A DNA stretch of 64,000 nucleotides, taken from contig NZ_BLLN01000003.1 in assembly GCF_011170125.1 (NCBI RefSeq), forward strand, positions 1,312,501 to 1,376,500, written 5' to 3'. A program made the position numbers and the translations under genes. The notes beneath the pieces were generated by a model. The model did not search any database. It saw nothing but the letters and a program-made list of their open reading frames with translations, and was not told the DNA's origin. The DNA is from Streptomyces diastaticus subsp. diastaticus. Its GTDB lineage: Bacteria; Actinomycetota; Actinomycetes; Streptomycetales; Streptomycetaceae. This document shows positions 23,335 to 30,997 of this stretch, one piece after another (the first letter of the stretch is position 1; each line of letters starts with the position of its first letter).

Positions 23335-24150
23335 TCACGCCAGGATCGCGCCGTCGAACACGGTGACCGCGTCCCCCGTCAGGAGCGTGCGGTCGCCGCG
23401 CAGTTCGGTCCGGACGATCCCGGTGCGCGCTCCGCCCTGGAGCCCGGTCAACCGGTCGCGTCCGAGGCGGGCCGACCAGAACGGGGCGAGGGCGGTGTGG
23501 GCGCTGCCCGTGACGGGGTCCTCGTCGATGCCGACCCGCGGGAAGAAGCCGCGGGAGACGAAGTCGTAGCCCGCGGCGGGATCGTCGGCCCGGGCGGTGA
23601 CGACGACGCCGCGCCGGCTGTGGCGGACGAGGCCCCGGTGGTCGGGCGCCAGCTCGCGGACGGCCTTCTCGCCGGGCAGCTCCAGCAGCAGGTCGCCGCA
23701 GTGCGGGCCGGTGTCGTGGACGCTCAGCGGCACGGTGCCCAGGGCCTCGGCGAGCCCCGCCGGGAGCTCCTCCTCGGCCAGCGGCGCCGTCGGGAGGTCC
23801 AGGGTGTGCCCGCCGCCGTTCGGTGCCGCCGTCAGGACACCGCTGCGGGTGGCGAAACGCAGCGGGGCGCCGTCGGCCCGCGCCCTCCCGTCGGCGGTGA
23901 GGGCGTGAGCGGTGGCGAGGGTGGCGTGGCCGCACAGGTCCACCTCGCACCGCGGGGTGAACCAGCGCAGTGCCCAGTCGGCCTCGCCACCCGGCGGCAG
24001 CGGGTGGGCGAAGGCGGTCTCGGAGAGGTTCACCTCGGCGGCGATCAGCTGGAGTCGCGCGTCCTCCGGAAAGGCGTCGAGGAGGACGACCCCGGCCGGA
24101 TTCCCGGCGAAGGGCCGGTCGGTGAAGGCATCGATGATTCGCAGGCGCAT
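23335..24150 (-). CDS. PhzF family isomerase-like protein
   Basis: A 271-residue protein of the PhzF/diaminopimelate-epimerase fold. The N-terminus reads IIDAFTDRPFAGNPAGVVLL, and the catalytic glutamate is E44 in VNLSETAF. The second domain carries the matching DEDPVTGSAHTALAPFW motif, and RWFTPRCEVDLCGHATLA is the classic linker segment. Members isomerise small substrates; only some belong to phenazine pathways, and no phenazine genes are nearby, so the substrate is unknown. No strong ribosome-binding site is seen before the ATG. Confidence 0.88.
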   Translation of the reverse strand: MRLRIIDAFTDRPFAGNPAGVVLLDAFPEDARLQLIAAEVNLSETAFAHPLPPGGEADWALRWFTPRCEVDLCGHATLATAHALTADGRARADGAPLRFATRSGVLTAAPNGGGHTLDLPTAPLAEEELPAGLAEALGTVPLSVHDTGPHCGDLLLELPGEKAVRELAPDHRGLVRHSRRGVVVTARADDPAAGYDFVSRGFFPRVGIDEDPVTGSAHTALAPFWSARLGRDRLTGLQGGARTGIVRTELRGDRTLLTGDAVTVFDGAILA

Positions 24151-24890
24151 GGGGCGAGCGTGCCGCCTTGCGGTGAGGGGCGGCAAAGGCCAATCGCGGA
24201 CGGGTGGACCCGGTTCAGGCGGCCGGGGGACACCGCTCCCCGGGGGCCTTCGCACTCCAGGGCCGCCGCTTCCTGGGGGCGTCGCTCCCAGGCTCACCCT
24301 TGTCCGCGGGCACCGTCCGGCGGGCCGGCCGGCCGTACCTCCGCGGAGGCCGGCGCACAGCTTCGTGGTCGCGCCACTGTCCGTCGACCGCCTGGAAGCC
24401 GGGCGAGTGCCCCTCGCGCCGGTAGCCCGGACGCCTGACCGAGCGCGCGTGAGCGGGCGTGGCCGGAGTGGACGGCCGCCTCCAGCCGGTGCGGTCCCGG
24501 CGTGCCGGACCACCAGGTCCAGCCCTTCCGCCAGGCGGCCCCGGACGGTCGTTGGCGCATACGCGGCGAAGCCGGGCGTGCCGCACTGCCCGACTGCCGC
24601 GGAGACCGTCGTCGCCGTCGGGCCCGTCGACGATCGCGCCGGACCCGCGCAGGCGGATCACGCGCCCCTCGTGGGGCGGCGGCCCGAACCGCTCCAGACG
24701 CCTCTCGGACGCCTCGGCTGTCGGCTCGTGACCGCCCAGCCGGCGCCGGCGCGGGCTCGAAGCTCTCGCGGGTGGGTGCGGTGTTCTCTCCGTGGTCCGG
24801 CGGGGACGGCGGAGGTCTGCTCGCGCGCCGTGTCCTCGGGTGCGAGGTGATCGTCATCGACTGGGCCCACGTGCCGGCGCGACTTTCGGG
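24151..24890. other. Long intergenic stretch, possibly with a decayed gene
   Basis: About 740 nt with no convincing gene. On the minus strand around 24600-24720 a short frame reads GPPPHEGRVIRLRGSGAIVD followed by GPDGDDG, which resembles the middle of YCII-related proteins (…G-x-V-R-x-x-G-G … DGP …). Similarity is lost within about 30 residues and other frames around it look frameshifted. This could be a pseudogene fragment, but the match is short and judged by eye only. Confidence 0.25.
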
Positions 24891-24916
24891 GAGGAGGCTT
24901 GCCGTCAGAACAGTCC

Positions 24917-24926
24917 CGATATATCG
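24917..24926. promoter_or_regulatory. Palindrome CGATATATCG, likely PadR operator/-10 region
   Basis: A perfect 10-bp palindrome in an AT-rich patch 41 nt before the PadR gene. PadR repressors often autoregulate through AT-rich palindromes with TATATCG-like halves, and this one overlaps the best -10 candidate (TTGCCG at 24899 may be the -35). Assignment is by position and form. Confidence 0.5.
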
Positions 24927-24967
24927 TTGAGGCATCGCGACCGATTACAAAAGGAAGGAGTGCTGCG

Positions 24968-25627
24968 ATGCGCGTCCACGGACACGAGCACGAGCATGAG
25001 CACGGACGGGGGCACGGGCGGCAGTTCGGTCCCGACCGGCGAGGACCCGGTTCCGAGTGGGCCGAGTGGTGGGGAGGGGGCAGGCGAGGGCCCGACGGCG
25101 ACGACCGGCGCCGCGCGGCCTTCGGGCCGTTCGGTCCCGGCTTCGGGCCCGGTGGCCCCTGGGGCGGGCGCGGCGGCGGGCGGGGGAGGGCGCGGCGCGG
25201 TGACGTGCGCGCCTCGATCCTCGCGCTGCTGGCCGACCGGCCGATGCACGGCTACGAGATGATCCAGGAGATCGCCGAGCGCAGCGGCGGCGCCTGGAAG
25301 CCCAGCCCCGGATCGGTGTACCCGACGCTCCAGCTCCTGGAGGACGAGGGTCTCATCGCCAGTGAGAGCGGTGGCGGCAAGAAGCTGTTCGCGCTCACCG
25401 AGGAGGGCCGGTCCGCCGCCGAGGCGGGGCCGGAAGCCCCCTGGGAGGAGGTCGGCCGCGGCGTCGACTGGGAGAGCGTCAACGAGATCCGCCAGGCCGG
25501 TGCCGGGCTGATGGAGGCGTTCGGCCAGGTCTGGAAGACCGGCACCAAGGAGCAGCGGGAGAAGGCGCTGGCCGTCGTCAACGACGCCCGCAAGCGGCTC
25601 TACCTGATCCTCGCCGACCAGGACTGA
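24968..25627 (+). CDS. PadR family transcriptional regulator with His/Gly-rich N-terminus
   Basis: A 219-residue regulator. The first 80 residues are low complexity: a histidine-glutamate run (HGHEHEHEHGRGHGR) followed by a Gly/Arg/Pro-rich segment. A PadR winged helix follows (RASILALLADRPMHGYEMIQ, then PSPGSVYPTLQLLEDEGLI), and a C-terminal dimerisation helix ends the protein. The His-rich tail could bind metal ions; that is inference. AAGGAAGGAG lies upstream of the ATG, and a palindrome in the promoter suggests autorepression. The Clp-N gene follows on the same strand. Confidence 0.87.
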   Translation: MRVHGHEHEHEHGRGHGRQFGPDRRGPGSEWAEWWGGGRRGPDGDDRRRAAFGPFGPGFGPGGPWGGRGGGRGRARRGDVRASILALLADRPMHGYEMIQEIAERSGGAWKPSPGSVYPTLQLLEDEGLIASESGGGKKLFALTEEGRSAAEAGPEAPWEEVGRGVDWESVNEIRQAGAGLMEAFGQVWKTGTKEQREKALAVVNDARKRLYLILADQD

Positions 25628-25794
25628 CCGCGCCGCAGGGGCGCGCGGGATGATCCGTGCGCCTCTCGCCCGCGCCCATCCGCCCCTCCTCCGCAGGGAG
25701 GAGGGACGGCTCCGCCGTGCCCACCCTGTGTCGGATGCCCGAATGCGTCCCCTCGGGGATGTGGACGAAGCGCCCGAATGGTGAGGTGGTGGGT

Positions 25795-26502
25795 GTGCAC
25801 CGCCCTATCTCCCCGTCGGACCCCGAACCCGCGCCGGCCGACGGTTCCCCGCGGCCCGAGCTGGCCAACGCCCTGGCGGGCGCCCGCCGCCGCGCCCAGC
25901 GGGACGGCGACGGGCAGACCGACACCGCGCACCTGCTGCACGCCCTGCTCGAACACGATCCCGCCAGCCGCGAGGCCGTCGACGCCGGTGAGCAGGGCGG
26001 CGAACAACTCGTCAAGCTCCTCGGCCTGCTCGTCCAGCGCAACATCGGCTACGGGCTCAAGTGGCACGGCTCCGTCGAGGATTCCGGCGCGCTGCCGGTG
26101 GCCCGCTCCGACGGCTGGTCGCCCGCGGCGGCCGAGGCACTCGACATCGCCCGGCGGCGGGCCGGGCGCCGAGGTGGCGGCCCGGCCGGCCCGGACCTGC
26201 TGGCCGGCCTCGTCGCCGACCCCGAGTGCCGTGCCGTGCAGGTCATGGAGCGGGCCGGGGTCGACCGGGAACTCCTGCGCCGCCGCCTCGGCGCGCTCGC
26301 TCCCGGACGGCCTGGGACACCCGCCGGACACTCCGGCGCCGAGGAGCGGGCCACCGGGACCGAGGGGCCGCCCCGGTACGTGGGCGAACAGGCCGGCCCC
26401 ATAGACGTGTCGGCTCTGCGCCGTGAGTTCACGCCCCCGCGCGGCCGCCACCCGGAGCGGGACGGCCGAGGCCCGGGCGAGGGACCTGCCGCGGGCCGAT
26501 GA
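25795..26502 (+). CDS. Clp N-terminal domain protein without ATPase
   Basis: About 235 residues containing two Clp repeat-like helical units, for example ELANALAGARRRAQRDGDGQ with TDTAHLLHALLEHDP, and AAEALDIARRRAGRRGGGPA with GPDLLAGLVADPECRAVQ. This is the substrate-binding N-domain of ClpA/ClpC-type unfoldases, but there is no AAA+ module, so it may be an adaptor or a ligand-binding protein. The tail is disordered. GTG at 25795 has GAGGTGG 5 nt upstream; ATG at 25759 is an alternative. Its position after the PadR gene suggests shared control. Confidence 0.72.
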   Translation: MHRPISPSDPEPAPADGSPRPELANALAGARRRAQRDGDGQTDTAHLLHALLEHDPASREAVDAGEQGGEQLVKLLGLLVQRNIGYGLKWHGSVEDSGALPVARSDGWSPAAAEALDIARRRAGRRGGGPAGPDLLAGLVADPECRAVQVMERAGVDRELLRRRLGALAPGRPGTPAGHSGAEERATGTEGPPRYVGEQAGPIDVSALRREFTPPRGRHPERDGRGPGEGPAAGR

Positions 26503-26604
26503 GCCCCGGGAACAGCCGCCTTCCTCGGCGAGCCTCGCCCGCTCCGAGGCAGTCCGGTCGCCGACAGGTGCTCCGGCGAAGGGGAAGCGGGCCGCCCGGC
26601 GCCA

Positions 26605-26656
26605 CGGCAAGGAGCGTCGGCAAGGACCGCCGGCAAGGAATGCCGGTAAGGACCGC
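26605..26656 (+). repeat. Four imperfect 13-bp tandem repeats
   Basis: Four consecutive units of consensus CGGCAAGGANCGC (26605, 26618, 26631, 26644) lie in the 195-nt gap between the Clp-N and EamA genes. Units differ at one to three positions. They precede the EamA leaderless promoter by about 30 nt and could be binding sites or slippage products. Confidence 0.8.
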
Positions 26657-26697
26657 CGCGGGGTGACGCCCCTGAACGCGGCTGTCATGATGTGCCC

Positions 26698-27747
26698 GTG
26701 TCACGCTCCTCCGCTTCCCACGCGCCCGCCGTCCCGGCCGCACCGCCCTCCCGCCGGTTCGGCGGCCGGGGTGCGGGACTCGGCCTCGCGCTCGTCTCCG
26801 CGCTCGCCTTCGGCGGTTCCGGGGTCGCCGCCAAACCGCTCATCGAGGCCGGACTCGACCCGCTCCACGTCGTGTGGCTGCGGGTGGCCGGGGCCGCCCT
26901 GGTCATGCTGCCGCTCGCGTGGGTCCACCGCGATCTGCCGAAGAGGCGCCCGGCGCTGCTGCTCGGCTTCGGCCTGCTGGCGGTGGCGGGCGTACAGGCC
27001 TGCTACTTCGCCGCGATCTCCCGCATCCCGGTCGGCGTCGCGCTGCTCGTCGAGTACCTGGCGCCCGCGCTCGTCCTCGGCTGGGTGCGCTTCGTGCAGC
27101 GGCGTCCGGTGACCCGGGCGGCGGCCTTCGGCGTGGTCCTCGCCGTCGGCGGACTCGCCTGCGTGGTGGAGGTCTGGGCCGGACTCCGCTTCGACCTGGT
27201 CGGGCTCCTGCTGGCGCTCGGCGCCGCCTGCTGCCAGGTCGGCTACTTCGTCCTCTCCGACCAGGGCGGCGACGCCGGTGACCAGGCGCCGCACCCGCTC
27301 GGCGTCATCGCGTACGGCCTGATCGTCGGCACCGTGGTGCTCACCGCGATCGCCCGGCCCTGGTCGATGGAGTGGGGGGTGCTGGCCGGGACGGCCCTGA
27401 TGGACGGGACGCCGGTCGCGGCCCTGCTGCTGCTCTGCTGGATCGTGCTGCTCGCCACCGTCCTCGCCTATGTGACCGGGGTGCTGTCGGTGCGCAGGCT
27501 GTCGCCGGCGGTAGCCGGGGTGGTGGCGTGCCTGGAGGCCGTGGTCGCCACCGTCCTCGCCTGGGTGCTGCTCGGCGAACACCTCTCGCTGCCGCAGATC
27601 GCGGGGGGCGTCGTGGTGCTGCTCGGCGCGTTCATCGCCCAGTCCTCGACCCCGGCCGCTCCGCCGTCCGGGCCGGTCGCGGCGTCCCCGCGGACCGGAG
27701 AACAGGAGGCGGGTGAACAGTTGTCGGCCGCCCGCGACCGTGCCTAG
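26698..27747 (+). CDS. EamA (drug/metabolite) family transporter
   Basis: A 349-residue inner-membrane protein with about ten hydrophobic helices in two EamA repeats (first near GSGVAAKPLIEAGLDPLHVV; second ending in ACLEAVVATVLAWVLLGEHL, the conserved C-terminal repeat signature). Such proteins usually export amino acids or metabolites. CATGAT at 26686-26691 lies 6 nt before GTG 26698, so the message is probably leaderless; GTG 26692 is the other possible start. Two more EamA genes follow within 4 kb. Confidence 0.87.
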   Translation: MSRSSASHAPAVPAAPPSRRFGGRGAGLGLALVSALAFGGSGVAAKPLIEAGLDPLHVVWLRVAGAALVMLPLAWVHRDLPKRRPALLLGFGLLAVAGVQACYFAAISRIPVGVALLVEYLAPALVLGWVRFVQRRPVTRAAAFGVVLAVGGLACVVEVWAGLRFDLVGLLLALGAACCQVGYFVLSDQGGDAGDQAPHPLGVIAYGLIVGTVVLTAIARPWSMEWGVLAGTALMDGTPVAALLLLCWIVLLATVLAYVTGVLSVRRLSPAVAGVVACLEAVVATVLAWVLLGEHLSLPQIAGGVVVLLGAFIAQSSTPAAPPSGPVAASPRTGEQEAGEQLSAARDRA

Positions 27748-27750
27748 AGT
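27721..27750 (+). promoter_or_regulatory. Promoter TTGTCG-18-TAGAGT
   Basis: A -35 box TTGTCG and a -10 box TAGAGT are separated by 18 nt and overlap the end of the upstream EamA gene. The -10 box ends 7 nt before an ATG opening a 12-codon frame. This is one of the clearest promoters in the window. Confidence 0.65.
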
Positions 27751-27757
27751 GCGGTCC

Positions 27758-27796
27758 ATGCCCCATGCACTCGTCCTTCCGCCGCCTGCGGCCTGA
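27758..27796 (+). CDS. Putative leader peptide MPHALVLPPPAA
   Basis: A 12-codon frame positioned at the expected transcription start of the second EamA gene, so it would be translated from a leaderless message. It holds a Leu-Val-Leu run (including the rare codon CTT) and three consecutive prolines, which can stall ribosomes. A small inverted repeat, CCGCCT/AGGCGG at 27782-27801, overlaps the proline codons, and a CCCGGC/GCCGGG hairpin follows before the transporter gene. The layout resembles attenuation, but this is not proven. Confidence 0.45.
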   Translation: MPHALVLPPPAA

Positions 27797-27894
27797 GGCG
27801 GGCCCCCGCACGCCGTAGCCCGGCCGGTCGCCGGGGCGGCGAGTGCTGCCCGCAGACGTGAACCGATCGCTTCACACCACCTGCGGAGAACACC

Positions 27895-28857
27895 ATGTCC
27901 CTCCCCTCCGCCGTCGGCCTGCCCGTGGGCCGCGGCCTCTTCTACCTGATCGTCGCCGGGGCGGCCTGGGGCACGGCGGGCGCCGCCGCCTCCCTGCTCT
28001 ACCGCGTCAGCGACATCGGCCCCGTCACCCTCTCCTTCTGGCGCTACGTCGGCGGCCTCGCGCTGCTCGTCGGCGTGCACGCCCTGCGGCGCGGCCGACG
28101 GACGCCGCGGCCGGCCGAACCGGTCGGGCGCAAGGTCCGCCGGGTCCTCGCCACGGGGGTCGGCCTGACGGTCTTCCAGACGGCGTACTTCGCCGCGGTG
28201 CAGGAGACCGGGCTCGCCGTCGGCACCGTGGTGAGCCTCGGCTCGGGCCCCGTACTCATCGCGCTCGGCGCGCGGCTGCTGCTGGGGGAGCGGCTCGGTC
28301 GCGGCGGCCTCCTGGCGGTCGGCGGCGCCCTGCTCGGTCTGGCGGTACTCGTCCTCGGCGGTGAGGGCGTGGCCGTCCGCCCGTCGGGGATCGCGCTCGG
28401 CGTGCTCGCGGCCGCCGGGTACGCCTCCGTCACGCTCATGACCCGCTTCTGGGGCCGGGACGGCGACGGCGACCCGCTCTCCACCACCACCTGGGCGTTC
28501 GCCGTCGGCGCCCTGCTCCTGCTGCCGTTCGGCCTGCTGGAGGGAGTCGTGCCGCAGAGCACCGACCCGGTGCGCGTGATCGGGCTCCTGGTGTACGTCG
28601 CCGCCGTGCCGAGCGCCCTCGCCTACGCCCTGTACTTCGCCGGGGCCGCCGTGGTCCGGTCGGCGACCGTCTCGGTGATCATGCTGCTGGAACCGGTCAG
28701 CGCCGCCGCCATCGCGGTGCTGCTGCTCGGCGAGGAGCTGACCGCGCCGACGGTGCTGGGGACGCTTCTGATGCTGGTGGCGGTCGTCGGCCTGGCGGTG
28801 GCCGAGACGCGCGGCGCGTCCGCCGCCCGGCGGGTGGCCGCCGGGGCCGCCCGCTGA
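27895..28857 (+). CDS. EamA family transporter
   Basis: A 320-residue, ten-helix transporter in two EamA repeats. The N-terminal repeat has [19 protein letters not shown] and the C-terminal one ends with [21 protein letters not shown] leader of about 137 nt separates the proposed transcription start from the ATG, contains a 12-residue ORF and small hairpins, and has only a weak ribosome-binding site (CGGAGAA). It ends at a perfect hairpin terminator shared with the convergent flavin-binding gene. Substrate unknown. Confidence 0.87.
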   Translation: MSLPSAVGLPVGRGLFYLIVAGAAWGTAGAAASLLYRVSDIGPVTLSFWRYVGGLALLVGVHALRRGRRTPRPAEPVGRKVRRVLATGVGLTVFQTAYFAAVQETGLAVGTVVSLGSGPVLIALGARLLLGERLGRGGLLAVGGALLGLAVLVLGGEGVAVRPSGIALGVLAAAGYASVTLMTRFWGRDGDGDPLSTTTWAFAVGALLLLPFGLLEGVVPQSTDPVRVIGLLVYVAAVPSALAYALYFAGAAVVRSATVSVIMLLEPVSAAAIAVLLLGEELTAPTVLGTLLMLVAVVGLAVAETRGASAARRVAAGAAR

Positions 28858-28861
28858 CACC

Positions 28862-28897
28862 GCCGGGGGCGGCGCCGGACCGCGCGCCGCCCCCGGC
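28862..28897. terminator. Bidirectional terminator
   Basis: A perfect 14-bp stem (GCCGGGGGCGGCGC and its complement) with an 8-nt loop lies 4 nt after the EamA stop and 6 nt from the stop of the convergent pyridoxamine-oxidase-like gene. Confidence 0.85.
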
Positions 28898-28903
28898 GCG
28901 CGG

Positions 28904-29641
28904 TCAGCCTGCGGGCGTGAGGTAGCCGGGTACCGGCACGTCGGCGCCGAGGCCGGCGGCCGGCGCCGCGGCGCCGTACCGCGTCTCGACCGGGACCAGT
29001 CCGGCCCAGTACGGCAGCGACAGGTCCTCCGGGTCGTCGTCGGGCTCGCCCGTGCGCGACTTGGCGGAGACCTCGGCCAGTTCGAGGCGGAGGACGGCGG
29101 TGGCGGCCAGCTCCTTGGCGTCGGCGGGGCGGCAGTCGGCCGACCGGCCCGGCACGACCTGGTCGACCAGCGCGTCGAGGACGGCGGCCTTCTCGGCGGG
29201 GTCGGTCACCTGGTGGGCGGTGCCGTGGGCCACCACCGAGCGGTAGTTGAGGGAGTGGTGGAAGGCGGACCTGGCCAGGACCAGCGCGTCGACGTGGGTG
29301 ACGGTCACGCAGACCGGCAGCCCGGTGCCGTCCCCCGCGGAACGCAGCGGGCGGGATCCGGTGGAGCCGTGGACGTAGAGGTGATCGCCGATCCGGGTGT
29401 ACAGGGTCGGCAGGACGACCGGGGCGCCGTCGCGGACGAACCCCAGGTGGCAGACGCTCCCCTCGTCGAGGATCGCGTGCACCGCCGCCCGGTCGTAGGA
29501 GGCGCGGTCGCGGGAGCGGGTCGGGACGGTGCGCGGGGTCGGGACGTAGGCGCCCTCGGCCGGGGCGGCGGCGTCCGCGGTGCTCCCGCTGCCCTCGTCG
29601 CGGGTGTGCGGGGATTCCGGCGTGACCATGGCGAACTCCAT
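28904..29641 (-). CDS. Pyridoxamine 5'-phosphate oxidase-like FMN-binding protein
   Basis: A protein of about 245 residues with the split-barrel flavin fold. Signature stretches include ILDEGSVCHLGFVRDGAPVV, then VLPTLYTRIGDHLYVHGSTG and VTHVDALVLARSAFHHSLNY with RSVVAHGTA. It belongs to the NimA/PNPOx-like group. True pyridoxamine oxidase activity cannot be concluded. It is divergent from a MocR regulator, with a shared palindrome between the starts, so the regulator probably controls it. ATG at 29641 is used; GTG at 29647 is equally close to the promoter. Confidence 0.82.
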   Translation of the reverse strand: MEFAMVTPESPHTRDEGSGSTADAAAPAEGAYVPTPRTVPTRSRDRASYDRAAVHAILDEGSVCHLGFVRDGAPVVLPTLYTRIGDHLYVHGSTGSRPLRSAGDGTGLPVCVTVTHVDALVLARSAFHHSLNYRSVVAHGTAHQVTDPAEKAAVLDALVDQVVPGRSADCRPADAKELAATAVLRLELAEVSAKSRTGEPDDDPEDLSLPYWAGLVPVETRYGAAAPAAGLGADVPVPGYLTPAG

Positions 29642-29642
29642 T

Positions 29643-29658
29643 TGCACTAGTGCATAAT
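29643..29658. promoter_or_regulatory. Palindromic operator and overlapping divergent promoters
   Basis: TGCACTAGTGCA (29643-29654) is a perfect 12-bp palindrome between the divergent flavin-oxidase and MocR genes. CATAAT (29653-29658) is the -10 of the MocR gene, 7 nt before its GTG, and read on the other strand the same patch gives CATTAT for the oxidase. A protein bound here would touch both promoters. Confidence 0.65.
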
Positions 29659-29665
29659 GTGGTTT

Positions 29666-30997
29666 GTGCTAGGAGAGTATCGGATCACCGGGCGGCGTGC
29701 CGCAGAGATTTCCGCCAGCGTGGAGCGGGGCGTGGCCACCGGCGCGCTCCCACCGGGCCACGCCCTGCCGCCCCTGCGGGAGTTGGCCGACCACCTCGGG
29801 GTCAACCCGAACACCGTGGCGGCCGCCTACCGCCTGCTGCGGGAGCGCGGGGTCATCGAGACGGCCGGCAGGCGCGGCAGCCGCGTCCGGGCCCGGCCGG
29901 TCTCCACCCCGCGCGACCAGATCCGCGTCGAGGTGCCGCCGGGCGCCCGCGATCTGTCGACCGGCGACCCCGATCCGCGGCTGCTGCCCGCTCTCGCGCC
30001 CGCTTTCGCCGAGGCCGCCCGCACCGCCGACGAACAGCCGGTCCTCTACGGGCAGGAGCCGCTGGACGACGGGTTCGCCCGGCTCGCGCGGGCCGCGTTC
30101 GAGGCCGACGGGGTGCCCTCGGGCCCGCTCGCCGTCACCTCCGGCTCGCTCGACGCCGTCGAGCGGGTCCTCGCCGCGCACCTGCGCCCCGGGGACGCCC
30201 TCGCGGTGGAGGACCCCGGCTGGGGCAGCCTCCTCGACCTCGTGCCGGCCCTCGGGCTGCGGCCGATCCCGGTCGCCGTCGACGACGAGGGGCCGCTGCC
30301 GCGAGAGGTCCGGCGGGCGCTGGCGGAGGGCGCGCGGGCCGTGGTGCTCACCTGCCGGGCCCAGAATCCGACCGGCGCGGCCGTCTCCGCCGCGCGGGCC
30401 CGGCAGCTGCGTGACGTGCTCGCCGCCCACCCCGAGGTGCTGCTGGTCGAGGACGACCACGGCCACGGCATCGTCGCCCCGCCCCCGCACCCGCTGGCGG
30501 GCACCACCACCCACTGGGCGTTCGTCCGCTCGGTCGCCAAGGCGTACGGCCCGGATCTGCGGGTCGCCGCGGTGACCGGGGACCCCGTCACCCTCGACCG
30601 GCTCCGGGGCCGCCAGCGGCTCGGGCCCGGCTGGGTGAGTCTGCTGCTCCAGCGCGCCGTGGCGCAGTTGTGGCGGTCCGGCGCCCCCGACCTCGCCGAG
30701 GTCGCCCGCTCCTACGACGAGCGCCGCGAGGCGCTGATCCGGGCGCTGGCGGCGCGCGGGGTCGAGGCGCGCGGCACCGGCGGCCTCAACGTCTGGGTAC
30801 CCGTCCCCGACGAGACCCGCGCGGTGGTCTCCCTGCTCCACGCGGGCTGGGGCGCGGCTCCGGGTGCCCGCTTCCGCCTCGGGGCCCCGCCCGGCGTCCG
30901 GATCACCGTGTCCCCCCTGTCCCCGGACGACCTCGGTCCGCTGGCGGACGCCGTGGCCGAGGCCGTGCGGCCGCCCCGGGGAGTGCGTTACGGCTGA
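29666..30997 (+). CDS. MocR-type regulator (GntR helix-turn-helix fused to aminotransferase domain)
   Basis: About 443 residues. The N-terminal winged helix has the GntR pattern LPPLRELADHLGVNPNTVAA. A class-I aminotransferase fold follows, with PLP lysine K292 in SVAKAYGPDLRVAAV and the substrate segment QNPTGAAVS. MocR proteins use PLP or its adducts as effector and commonly control vitamin B6 or GABA genes. Its divergent partner is a PNPOx-like flavoprotein, which fits a B6 connection. GTG 29666 is chosen because it sits 7 nt after the -10 box; ATG 29657 overlaps that box. Its end overlaps the convergent EamA gene by 10 nt. Confidence 0.86.
   Translation: MLGEYRITGRRAAEISASVERGVATGALPPGHALPPLRELADHLGVNPNTVAAAYRLLRERGVIETAGRRGSRVRARPVSTPRDQIRVEVPPGARDLSTGDPDPRLLPALAPAFAEAARTADEQPVLYGQEPLDDGFARLARAAFEADGVPSGPLAVTSGSLDAVERVLAAHLRPGDALAVEDPGWGSLLDLVPALGLRPIPVAVDDEGPLPREVRRALAEGARAVVLTCRAQNPTGAAVSAARARQLRDVLAAHPEVLLVEDDHGHGIVAPPPHPLAGTTTHWAFVRSVAKAYGPDLRVAAVTGDPVTLDRLRGRQRLGPGWVSLLLQRAVAQLWRSGAPDLAEVARSYDERREALIRALAARGVEARGTGGLNVWVPVPDETRAVVSLLHAGWGAAPGARFRLGAPPGVRITVSPLSPDDLGPLADAVAEAVRPPRGVRYG

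Noticed and set aside
23335..24150. PhzF-family gene as part of a phenazine cluster
   Set aside because: No other phenazine genes are present; the family is broad and mostly of unknown substrate.
24294..24935. 213-codon minus-strand frame between the PhzF and PadR genes
   Set aside because: Arg/Ala/Pro-rich, no ribosome-binding site, no recognisable fold; competing frames look equally random.
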